In this document: positions 17,422-24,666 of the stretch, piece by piece
Layout: the number at the start of each line of letters is the position of its first letter
Position numbering within the stretch: position 1 is the stretch's first letter
Source of the DNA: Tessaracoccus oleiagri
GTDB taxonomy: Bacteria; Actinomycetota; Actinomycetes; Propionibacteriales; Propionibacteriaceae
DNA: 64,000 bases
Direction: 5' to 3'
Assembly (NCBI RefSeq): GCF_900103275.1
Contig: NZ_FNGP01000006.1
Span: 107,872-171,871 of the forward strand
Program-made: the position numbers and the translations under genes
The notes under the pieces: model-generated
Databases searched by the model: none
Told to the model about the DNA's origin: nothing
Seen by the model: the letters and a program-made list of their open reading frames with translations, nothing else

Positions 17422-17724
17422 CTACATCCCCAGTCCGGGGACCTGCGGCATGGACTCGACGAGCGCCTGGTCCGCATCCGCCTTCGCCGAGCGGAAGGCC
17501 GCGACGATGAGGTCCTGGAGGGTCTCGACGTCCTCCGCCGCCTCCGGCTTGATAGTGACGGACTCGAGGTTGCCCTGTCCGTTGAGCGTGACGGACACCA
17601 GGTCTCCGCCGGCGGTGCTGGTGAAGGTGCGCGAGGCCATCTCCTCCTGCGCCTTCGCCATGTCCTCCTGCAGCTTCTGCGCCTGCTGCATCAGCGCGTT
17701 CATGTCAAAGCCTTCACCGAACAT
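17422..17724 (-). CDS. ybaB: YbaB/EbfC nucleoid-associated protein
   Basis: This 100-residue DNA-binding protein has the family core: MNALMQQAQKLQEDMAKAQEEM at the N-terminal helix (two segments), a central VSVTLNGQGNLESVTIKPEA beta sheet, and a C-terminal helix LQDLIVAAFRSAKADA. It coats DNA as a dimer. It is located between dnaX and recR as in most bacteria, 30 bases after dnaX and directly abutting recR. Confidence 0.95.
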   Translation of the reverse strand: MFGEGFDMNALMQQAQKLQEDMAKAQEEMASRTFTSTAGGDLVSVTLNGQGNLESVTIKPEAAEDVETLQDLIVAAFRSAKADADQALVESMPQVPGLGM

Positions 17725-17754
17725 CGGTTTTCCTTCCTTCGAAGTGGGGCCAGT

Positions 17755-19956
17755 CTACGTGGGCCCGGGATTGTCTTCCTCGACCGAGATGACCTGCGCA
17801 CCCAGCTCCCGGGTGAGCAGCGCCTCAGCATTGCTGGTGGCGTCGAGTTCCTCGTCGTCCGCGGAGGTCTCGACGTACTCGGGCTCCGACGGCGGTTCCG
17901 GCTCGGGCCGGTTGGGCGGCTGCGGCTGCTCCGGCATGGTGCCCGCCGACCGCTGGCCCCGCTGGGCGAGCTTCTCGTTGGCCACCACTCCCTGGACGCG
18001 CAGTTCGACGCCGAGCACTTCGATGATCGAGTCGACGAGCACGTCGTGCGACCCGCCCTGGCCGAAGTTGTCTCGGGCGCCCGGGTTGGCGAAGCCGAGG
18101 ACGAGCGTCCCGTCGGTCACCTCCTGCACCTGGGAGTTCTGGCTCAGCAGCATGTACGTGAACCGGCGGCGGCTCTTGACCTCCTCGAGCACGCTGGGCC
18201 AGGCGCGGCGCATCTCGGCGGTGGTCAGTTGCCCGGGCACCGCGGCTGTGGCGGGGGCCGCCGCAGGCTGGGGCGTCGGCTCCGGCGCGCGCTGTGCGGC
18301 GGGCTGGTTCGACGGTGGGGCGCCGGCCGGGCGCTGGCGCGGGGGTGCGCCCGGGGGACGCTGGGCCGGGGTCGGCTGTCGGACCGGCTCCGGTGCCGGC
18401 TCGTGGACGGGGACGGACGCCGGTTGGGGCTCGGGCGCAGCGGCGGCGACGGGGCGCTGGATGGGTGCCGGCCGGGCCGGCTCCGGGGCGGGGCGCGAGG
18501 GCACGTCGGCCCACTGCTGCGGTTCGGTGGGCGCCTCGGGCGAGCCCATCATGCCGACGCGGCGCTCCAGCCGGTCCATGCGGGCGTGGAGCCCACGCTC
18601 GTCGAGGTCCGCACCCGGGAGCAGCACCCGGGCGCACATCAGCTCGAGGTGCAGCCTGGGCGCGGTGGTGCCGCGCATCTCGGTGAGCCCGACGGCGAGC
18701 ACCTCCGCGGCGCGGGTCAGCTCGCCGGCGCCGAGCGCGGCGGCCTGCGACTTGAGGCGCTCCCCCTGGTCCGCGGCGACCTCGAGGATGCCGTCGTCGA
18801 TCGCCGAAGGCACCGCCGCGAGGATCACCAGGTCACGGAGGCGGCGCAACAGGTCCTCGGCGAAGCGCCGCGGGTCCTGGCCGATCTCGATGACCTTGTC
18901 GATGGTGCGGAAGACGGCCCCGAAGTCGCCTGCGGCGAAGGCGTCGACGATGTCGTCGAGCAGGGTGTCCGGCGTGTAGCCCAACAGCGCGGCCGCCTGC
19001 TCGTACTCGACGCCCTCGCTGCCGGCGCCGCCGAGCAACTGGTCGAGCACCGAGAGGGAGTCACGCACGGAGCCGGCGCCCGCTCGGACGACGAGCGGCA
19101 GGACCTGCGCGTCGACCTGGACGCCCTCGGCCTCGCAGATCTCCCCGAGGTAGTTGGTGAGGGTGCGGGGCGGGACGAGCCGGAACGGGTAGTGGTGGGT
19201 GCGGGAGCGGATGGTGCCGATGACCTTCTCGGGCTCCGTCGTGGCGAAGATGAACTTCGCGTGCGGTGGCGGCTCCTCCACGAGCTTCAGCAGCGCGTTG
19301 AAGCCGGCGGCCGTGACCATGTGGGCCTCGTCGACGATGTAGATCTTGTAGCGGCTCGCAACAGGGGCGAAGAAGGCCCGTTCCCGGAGGTCCCGCGCGT
19401 CGTCCACGCCGCCGTGGGAGGCGGCGTCGATCTCGATGACGTCGATGGACCCGGGCCCGCCGCGGGCGAGGTCCACGCAGGACTGGCAGCGGCCGCAGGG
19501 AGTGGGCGTCGGGCCCTGCTCGCAGTTCAGGCAGCGGGCGAGGATGCGCGCCGAGGTGGTCTTGCCGCAGCCGCGCGGGCCGGAGAAGAGGTAGGCGTGG
19601 TTGACCTTGTTGTTCGCCAGCGCGCGCTGGAGCGGGACGGTGACGTGGTCCTGGCCGATGACGTCCGCGAACGTGTCGGGCCGGTACCGGCGGTACAGCG
19701 CGAGGTGCTGCTCGGACATCGTCGGGCGCGCTCCGGTGCCCAGCTTCGAGGGCATGGGCGCCACGTCGGACGCCACGGGGGCAACTGCCTCGGCGGCTGG
19801 TTCAGGCTCGTCGCCGAAGAGGTCCGGCCCGTCCTGGACGGCGGGTTCGTCCGCCTCCTCGAAGAGGTCGGGGCCGTCCTGGACGATGGGCTCGTCGAAC
19901 AGCGAATACTCGTCCTCGTCTTCCACGCGCCCAACCCTATTCCACGCCTCTGACAC
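17755..19956 (-). CDS. dnaX: DNA polymerase III gamma/tau subunit
   Basis: This 733-residue clamp-loader ATPase of replication has Walker A SGPRGCGKTTSA, the zinc motif CLNCEQGPTPTPCGRCQSC, Walker B YIVDEAHMV and sensor regions to about residue 450. A long Pro/Ala linker and a C-terminal domain that resembles tau follow. An acidic extension of about 80 residues precedes the usual MSEQHLALYRRYRP start and repeats the segment VQDGPDLF. I keep GTG 19956 as start; an in-frame GTG at 19926 is possible. No A-rich slippery site for a gamma product is visible. It is upstream of ybaB and recR. Confidence 0.93.
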   Translation of the reverse strand: MSEAWNRVGRVEDEDEYSLFDEPIVQDGPDLFEEADEPAVQDGPDLFGDEPEPAAEAVAPVASDVAPMPSKLGTGARPTMSEQHLALYRRYRPDTFADVIGQDHVTVPLQRALANNKVNHAYLFSGPRGCGKTTSARILARCLNCEQGPTPTPCGRCQSCVDLARGGPGSIDVIEIDAASHGGVDDARDLRERAFFAPVASRYKIYIVDEAHMVTAAGFNALLKLVEEPPPHAKFIFATTEPEKVIGTIRSRTHHYPFRLVPPRTLTNYLGEICEAEGVQVDAQVLPLVVRAGAGSVRDSLSVLDQLLGGAGSEGVEYEQAAALLGYTPDTLLDDIVDAFAAGDFGAVFRTIDKVIEIGQDPRRFAEDLLRRLRDLVILAAVPSAIDDGILEVAADQGERLKSQAAALGAGELTRAAEVLAVGLTEMRGTTAPRLHLELMCARVLLPGADLDERGLHARMDRLERRVGMMGSPEAPTEPQQWADVPSRPAPEPARPAPIQRPVAAAAPEPQPASVPVHEPAPEPVRQPTPAQRPPGAPPRQRPAGAPPSNQPAAQRAPEPTPQPAAAPATAAVPGQLTTAEMRRAWPSVLEEVKSRRRFTYMLLSQNSQVQEVTDGTLVLGFANPGARDNFGQGGSHDVLVDSIIEVLGVELRVQGVVANEKLAQRGQRSAGTMPEQPQPPNRPEPEPPSEPEYVETSADDEELDATSNAEALLTRELGAQVISVEEDNPGPT

Positions 19957-19979
19957 CGGCGAAACAGAGGAAAATAAAA

Positions 19980-20070
19980 GGGCCCCCCGCGCACCCGGAA
20001 GAGCTCACTTACCCTTGCTGCCTTCCGACCCTGGGGGAGTTGGGCGAGATACCGCCGCGCGAGGAACCAT
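19980..20070 (-). ncRNA. ffs: Signal recognition particle RNA, small bacterial type
   Basis: The minus strand contains the conserved apical loop with CCAGGGTCGGAAGGCAGCAAG and the internal loop partner GTGAGCTC. The outer stem pairs GGTTCCTCGCGC with GCGCGGGGGGCC (12 pairs including G-U). A TAGACT -10 element (20076-20081) places the 5' end near 20070, and TTTTATTTT follows the 3' stem as a terminator. It binds Ffh for co-translational targeting of membrane proteins. Its place upstream of dnaX and next to tRNA-Ser is common in actinobacteria. Confidence 0.93.
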
Positions 20071-20126
20071 CCACAAGTCTAGCCCATCCCCGCCGCGGAT
20101 GCCCATCCGGTGCCAGGGGCCCCGCT

Positions 20127-20156
20127 TTGGCGCAACCGGGGAACCTCCGGTAATGT
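20127..20156 (+). promoter_or_regulatory. Probable tRNA-Ser promoter
   Basis: TTGGCG (20127-20132) and TAATGT (20151-20156) are separated by 18 bases and end 8 bases before the mature tRNA 5' end. The -35 hexamer is identical to that before tRNA-Pro in this window. Confidence 0.55.
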
Positions 20157-20164
20157 CTTCCAAC

Positions 20165-20252
20165 GGAGGATTCGCCTAGAGGCCTATGGCGCTCGCTTGG
20201 AAAGCGGGTTGGGTTCACGCCCTCACGAGTTCGAATCTCGTATCCTCCGCCA
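20165..20252 (+). tRNA. tRNA-Ser (anticodon GGA)
   Basis: An 88-base class II tRNA. The acceptor stem GGAGGAT (20165-20171) pairs with ATCCTCC (20242-20248), followed by G and an encoded CCA. The anticodon stem CTCGC/GCGGG encloses TTGGAAA, giving anticodon GGA (20199-20201). The long variable arm and T loop TTCGAAT are typical of serine tRNA. Confidence 0.95.
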
Positions 20253-20256
20253 GCCC

Positions 20257-20282
20257 GATCCCCGTCCACCCCGATGGGGATC
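20257..20282 (+). terminator. tRNA-Ser terminator hairpin
   Basis: GATCCCC (20257-20263) pairs with GGGGATC (20276-20282) around a 12-base loop and is followed by GTTCGCTTT. It lies directly behind the tRNA and before the radical-SAM gene. Confidence 0.6.
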
Positions 20283-20329
20283 GTTCGCTTTGTGGAGGAA
20301 TCGGTCGCCGTCGACGAGAGGAGCCCGGC

Positions 20330-21553
20330 TTGCAGCGCCAGTTGCCGTTCTCCGTCGTGACCAAGCCCACCGGGGCGGCGTGCAACCTGGATTGCACGTA
20401 CTGCTTCTTCCTGTCGAAGGAACTGCTCCACGACGCCGACAACCAGCGGATGTCGGCGGAGACCATGCGCACCTTCATCGCCAACCAGCTCGACTCCCAG
20501 CCGGACGGGGACGTCACGATCATGTGGCAGGGCGGCGAGCCGACGATGCGCGGGCTCGCGTTCTACCGCGAGGCCGTGCGCGTGGCCGACGAGCTGAAGC
20601 GGCCCCGGCAGCGCGTCACCCACGCGCTGCAGACCAACGGCACCCTCCTCGACGACGACTGGTGCCGCTTCCTGCGCGAGCACGGGTTCCTCGTCGGGCT
20701 CTCCGTCGACGGCCCCGCCCATCTCCACGACGCCTACCGGGTCAACAAGGCCGGCCGTGGCACCCACAAACAGGTGCTCCGCGGCTGGGAACTGCTTCGC
20801 GCGCACGACGTCGACACCAACATCCTCTGTACCGTCAACGCCGCCAACGCCGACCACGGCGCCGACGTGTACCGCTACTTCCGTGACGAGCTCGGCGCCA
20901 CGTTCCTGCAGTTCATCCCGATCGTCGAACGCGTCCCCGCCGAGGATCTGGCGACCGCCGAGCAGGGTTGGATCGGGCCCGACGGCGCCCGGCTGCTCTA
21001 CCGGCAGACCGGCGACGCGGTCACGTCCCGCTCCGTCGCCCCCGGCCAGTGGGGCCGCTTCCTGACGGAGGTGTTCGACGAATGGGTGCGCGCGGACGTG
21101 GGCCGCGTGTTCGTGCAGCACTTCGACGTGATGCTCGCCGCCCGCTTCGGCCAATACACCCTGTGCGTCCACGCCCCCGAATGCGGCACCGCGCTCGCCG
21201 TCGAACACAACGGCGACATCTACTCCTGCGACCACTACGTCGAGCCCGGCTACGAACTCGGCAACGTCCGCACCCACGCCTTCGCTGACGTCCTCCAGTC
21301 CCCCAAGCAGCGCGACTTCGGCCGCGCCAAACGCACCGGCCTCACCGAGCAGTGCCGACGCTGCCCCGTCCGCTGGGCCTGCCACGGCGGCTGCCCCAAG
21401 GACCGCTTCGCACTGTCGGTCGACGGCGAACCCGGCCAGAACCACCTCTGCGAGGGCTACTACCACTTCTTCACCCACGCCACCCCCGCCATCGAGCAGA
21501 TGGCCCGACTCATCCAGGCGGGACGCGCACCAGCCGAGATCATGGAGCGCTGA
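20330..21553 (+). CDS. Anaerobic sulfatase-maturating enzyme (radical SAM/SPASM)
   Basis: This 407-residue radical-SAM enzyme oxidises the active-site Cys or Ser of sulfatases to formylglycine. The SAM iron-sulfur cluster cysteines are C18, C22 and C25 in CNLDCTYCFF, followed by MWQGGEPTMRG and LQTNGTLLDD. The C-terminal SPASM cysteines (CVHAPECG, SCDHYVEPGYELGNV, then CRRCPVRWACHGGCPKDRF) bind two auxiliary clusters. I chose the TTG at 20330 because GAGGAG lies 7 bases upstream. All three sulfatases in the following 17 kb are Cys-type substrates for such an enzyme, so it is read as part of that locus. It is convergent with the PL8 lyase gene. Confidence 0.88.
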   Translation: MQRQLPFSVVTKPTGAACNLDCTYCFFLSKELLHDADNQRMSAETMRTFIANQLDSQPDGDVTIMWQGGEPTMRGLAFYREAVRVADELKRPRQRVTHALQTNGTLLDDDWCRFLREHGFLVGLSVDGPAHLHDAYRVNKAGRGTHKQVLRGWELLRAHDVDTNILCTVNAANADHGADVYRYFRDELGATFLQFIPIVERVPAEDLATAEQGWIGPDGARLLYRQTGDAVTSRSVAPGQWGRFLTEVFDEWVRADVGRVFVQHFDVMLAARFGQYTLCVHAPECGTALAVEHNGDIYSCDHYVEPGYELGNVRTHAFADVLQSPKQRDFGRAKRTGLTEQCRRCPVRWACHGGCPKDRFALSVDGEPGQNHLCEGYYHFFTHATPAIEQMARLIQAGRAPAEIMER

Positions 21554-21745
21554 GTCCGCAGCCTCTGCGCCCGGTCACGAAAGTCCGACCTCGAGCGCCG
21601 TCCCAGTCGATGCCTGAGTACGCGGCCCATCGTCGAGCGATCGGTCCGCGGCGGTTAACACCGGCTCAGTCGTCGCAACGGTGACACCCCCAGCGCCTCG
21701 AGCGAACCGAAATCGAGTGCTCCTGCGGGCCATCGGGCTCCAGCA

Positions 21746-21780
21746 GCTGCCGGGCGCGAAACGGATCGCCGCCCGGCAGC
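21746..21780 (-). terminator. Hairpin behind the PL8 lyase gene
   Basis: GCTGCCGGGCG and CGCCCGGCAGC form a perfect 11-base stem with a 13-base loop, 24 bases after the lyase stop codon. There is no T-rich tail, so it may act as an mRNA-stabilising or factor-assisted end between the convergent genes. The rest of the 21554-21803 gap shows nothing recognisable. Confidence 0.5.
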
Positions 21781-21803
21781 GGGGCCGTGGGCTGGCGACC
21801 GGC

Positions 21804-24251
21804 TCAGCCGCCGATCTCGAACTCGACGGTGGCACCGGCGAGACCTGAGGTGTCGACGGCGACCGCGATGCCCGTGTCGGTGCGCGACAACTGCACGCGA
21901 GCCGCATCCCGTCCGCGGACCCTTCCGTGACCGTGGCCATGGATCCCGGCGATGTCGAACACGACGACGTTCTGGGTCTGGGTGGGATCGCTCACGTTGA
22001 GACGGACCCCGTTGTTCGTCCGGTCTCGAGCGATCAGGCACAGCGGCGCGCGGGCGGTGTAGGTGTCGACGGTGCCGGCCTTCCAGAAGTTGACTGCCAC
22101 CACGCCCCCTTCGGTGCTGAGGCCCTGGGCGACGTGGTCGTTGCGCAACACGGCCACCCCGGGGTCGGAGGCTTCCTGCGCCGCGGCCTGCGCACCCATG
22201 CGCGGCAGCATCATGTATGCGTACCCTGACCCGTCGGCCGCGGATCCGGTGCCGTGGTCGTAGGCCAGTGTGGCGTAGTGGCGACGCTGGACCACCTCGG
22301 TGCCTGCGGCGGCGTTCCTGTTGTTGCGCCGCCACGTCCCCTGCCGCTCGGCGAGGCCCGCCCGCAGGGACGGCGCGCCGTCGAGGAACACGTAGCCGCC
22401 CACTCCCTCCACGTGAGCCCATCGGGCATCGGTGATCACGGTCTCGTCGGTGACGGACGCGCCATCGACGAGCAGCCCCCGCGGCGCGGTGCCGAGATTG
22501 CGGTGCTCGACGACGGTCTGGACGGCGGCGTCGCTGGCGGTGGAGATGTCGGAGCCGAGTGCGACTATGCGGTCGTCCATCGTGAACCAGGACTTGCGGG
22601 CCACCAATCCCGTGCCGCCGGGCGCGATCAGATGCATACCGACCATGGCGTACTCGTCAGCGGTCACCCCGCCGGTCCACTCGTTCGGCGGTGTGGTCTC
22701 CCCCCACTGGCCCTCGGGATCGTTGGGCAGGGGGGTCAGGTCCACCGTCGTGCCGGGAGGCGCGTCGAGGTCCGACGTCGACCAGAACTCGTCGTCGAAG
22801 TGGTCGTCGTCGTCGGCCAGGTAGAGGTACGTCATCCCCTGGCTGGTCTTGACCCCGCGGAAGTTCTCCGCGCCGGAGCTCTCGCTCCACGCGATGCGGT
22901 TGGAGCACATGGCGACGCACACGGCCCAGTCACTACTTGAGCCGCGGTGGACGTGCCGGTCCATGGCGGGGAAGAACCGTGGCCCTGTGGCGTCCCGCAC
23001 CGGCGCCACGTCGGAGGCGAGCAGTTCCGTCACCAGGGCGACGCGGGCGATATTGCCCTCCATGATCGTGGCGGCCGAGTTGGACTCGATCCACTGACGG
23101 CACAGGCCGCGCCAGCGGGCGGCGGTCTCCGGGTCCGCGGCCTTGGCCAGCCGCAGGGTGTACTCGATGAGCTCGTTGCCGTTGTCGATGCTGCGCAGCG
23201 CGTAGCGGGACACCGCCCGGCCACGCACCGCGTCCATCATCTGCCCGTTGTACATGAACGGCGCGAAGGAGTCCTCGATCGTGGCGGTGAGGTTCGACCT
23301 GGTGGGGTCGGTGATGTCGAAGGTGGAGCCCGACAGGAGCGCGAACAGTTTCGAGAGCCCCTCGAGCAGCACGAGGCCGTAGGTGCCGGTGTAGCCGATG
23401 GTGGAGTGCTGGATGAAGGAGCCGTCCTTGAAGAACCCGTTGCCCGACGTGACGTACTGCCACGTGGGGCTCAGCGCGGCCACCGACGCCTGCAACAGGT
23501 CGGTGTCGGGCTGCACGATCGCGCGGATGATGAAGGCCCGGCAGATGTCCACGCGGTTCGCACCGTTGGACTCCTGGATCCCCGGGGTCGCGGGATCGCC
23601 GTTGGGGTGGATCTGGAGGCGGGGATCGCGGTTCGGCAGGAAGTGGTCCATGGCCCGGCAGTAGGTGTCGATCTCCTCCTGGTCCAACTCGGGCCGGAGA
23701 ATCGCCATGATGTCGGCCAAGGGCTTCGTCGCACCGATGAGCCAGCTCCACCAGTTGCCGAACCACACCGTCTCGTCGTTGTAGATGTGGGTGTTGAGGT
23801 GCGCGAGGCCGCGACGGATGTTGGTCAGCAGGCTCTCGGATCCGTACCAGATGGAGGTGGGGGTGGCCCATGCCGTCGCCATCGTCTGCAGGTTGGCGTA
23901 GCCGAGGCGCATGTTGTTGGACTTGACGATCTCCGTGGCGCCGACCGTCCAGTCGAGATCGTTGAACAGCTTGTTGGGGAGGAACACCATCCCGCGGCGG
24001 TGCGCGGGGTTCTGGAAGTTGCCGACGAGCGTGTCCATCGAGGCGATCTTCGAGGCGAACGCCTCGGGGGATGCCTCGATGATCGATGCGGAGGTCAGGT
24101 CCTCGACCCACTTGAGGCGCAATGCCTCGACGGCGGCCGGTTCGAGCGCGGGGGCGGCAGCGGCCGACTCCGCGAAGTAGGGGCTCATTGCGGCGACGAT
24201 GGCTAGCGCGCCACCGCCCTCCAGCAGGGTACGGCGTGACAAGTGGGCCAT
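21804..24251 (-). CDS. Polysaccharide lyase family 8, hyaluronate/chondroitin lyase type
   Basis: This 815-residue exported lyase cuts hyaluronan or chondroitin by beta-elimination, leaving unsaturated uronates. A twin-arginine signal (SRRTLLEGGGAL) is followed by an alpha-toroid domain with WFGNWWSWLIG, and by super-beta-sandwich domains. The catalytic triad is visible: N232 in GANRVDIC, H282 in FIQHSTIGY and Y291 in TGTYG. Its spacing (50 and 9 residues) is the same as that of N349/H399/Y408 in the pneumococcal hyaluronate lyase. The second of two adjacent ATGs (24251) fits AAGGAG best. Xanthan lyase is an alternative within PL8, but the locus argues for glycosaminoglycans. A regulon box lies 82 bases upstream. 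Confidence 0.9.
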   Translation of the reverse strand: MAHLSRRTLLEGGGALAIVAAMSPYFAESAAAAPALEPAAVEALRLKWVEDLTSASIIEASPEAFASKIASMDTLVGNFQNPAHRRGMVFLPNKLFNDLDWTVGATEIVKSNNMRLGYANLQTMATAWATPTSIWYGSESLLTNIRRGLAHLNTHIYNDETVWFGNWWSWLIGATKPLADIMAILRPELDQEEIDTYCRAMDHFLPNRDPRLQIHPNGDPATPGIQESNGANRVDICRAFIIRAIVQPDTDLLQASVAALSPTWQYVTSGNGFFKDGSFIQHSTIGYTGTYGLVLLEGLSKLFALLSGSTFDITDPTRSNLTATIEDSFAPFMYNGQMMDAVRGRAVSRYALRSIDNGNELIEYTLRLAKAADPETAARWRGLCRQWIESNSAATIMEGNIARVALVTELLASDVAPVRDATGPRFFPAMDRHVHRGSSSDWAVCVAMCSNRIAWSESSGAENFRGVKTSQGMTYLYLADDDDHFDDEFWSTSDLDAPPGTTVDLTPLPNDPEGQWGETTPPNEWTGGVTADEYAMVGMHLIAPGGTGLVARKSWFTMDDRIVALGSDISTASDAAVQTVVEHRNLGTAPRGLLVDGASVTDETVITDARWAHVEGVGGYVFLDGAPSLRAGLAERQGTWRRNNRNAAAGTEVVQRRHYATLAYDHGTGSAADGSGYAYMMLPRMGAQAAAQEASDPGVAVLRNDHVAQGLSTEGGVVAVNFWKAGTVDTYTARAPLCLIARDRTNNGVRLNVSDPTQTQNVVVFDIAGIHGHGHGRVRGRDAARVQLSRTDTGIAVAVDTSGLAGATVEFEIGG

Positions 24252-24333
24252 CATTGGCTCCTTCGACGTTCGGGGCGCCGTTGCGGGCGCCTTCGGATGA
24301 ATGCCAGACCCCTAACCTGCGGGTGTTGCAGGG

Positions 24334-24351
24334 ACCTATTCAAGATCCAAT
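24334..24351 (-). promoter_or_regulatory. Regulon box 1 (before PL8 lyase)
   Basis: On the minus strand the box reads ATTGGATCTTGAATAGGT, 82 bases before the ATG. It shares the pattern RTTRSNWCTTSAWTASKY with three other sites in the locus. The embedded TTGAAT could serve as a -35 element. Confidence 0.65.
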
Positions 24352-24530
24352 GAGTGACGGAGGAACACGTGGGCGGCGGTAAGTCTTCTTCTGGAACTTT
24401 GAGAGACTCTCCTCAGAGACCGTCGCGCCTCGCGGCCCGGGTTCGGGGCGCTGGTGTCGACACGTAACAAGGAGGATGTCCGCGCCGTTCGACCTCGGCC
24501 TCCAGTCCGACCGCAGCGTCCTGTCGAGGC

Positions 24531-24657
24531 AGCGCACGGGTCGTCGGGCTGTGGGGCATGTTGGCGGCGGCGGCCGGGCCCGCGCTCAGCATCTGGATGA
24601 TGCGTCTCCGCTGTCGGGCTGTCCGCCGCCCTCACCATCATCCTCGTCAGCCGCTGA
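24531..24657 (+). pseudogene. Possible MFS transporter remnant
   Basis: The plus strand from 24531 reads SARVVGLWGMLAAAAGP, which resembles the motif of MFS drug-efflux proteins ahead of helix 11. From 24619, in another frame, LSAALTIILVSR followed by a stop (24655-24657) resembles the end of the last helix of such proteins. The two pieces are joined by a frameshift, with intervening sequence missing. This is a by-eye reading and could be chance in GC-rich DNA. Confidence 0.3.
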
Positions 24658-24666
24658 CCTCGCCGC

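Larger units (their letters stand above)
24255..24666. other. Intergenic region between the two lyase genes
   Basis: This 412-base gap holds the regulon box at 24334-24351 and the leader of the PL8 gene. Its right part (about 24530-24657) carries a decayed transporter-like reading frame on the plus strand. GAGAGACTCTC at 24401-24411 is a small palindrome without obvious role. No intact gene is seen. Confidence 0.6.

Noticed and set aside
17755..19956. Programmed frameshift in dnaX giving a separate gamma subunit.
   Set aside because: No A-rich slippery heptamer is visible on the coding strand.
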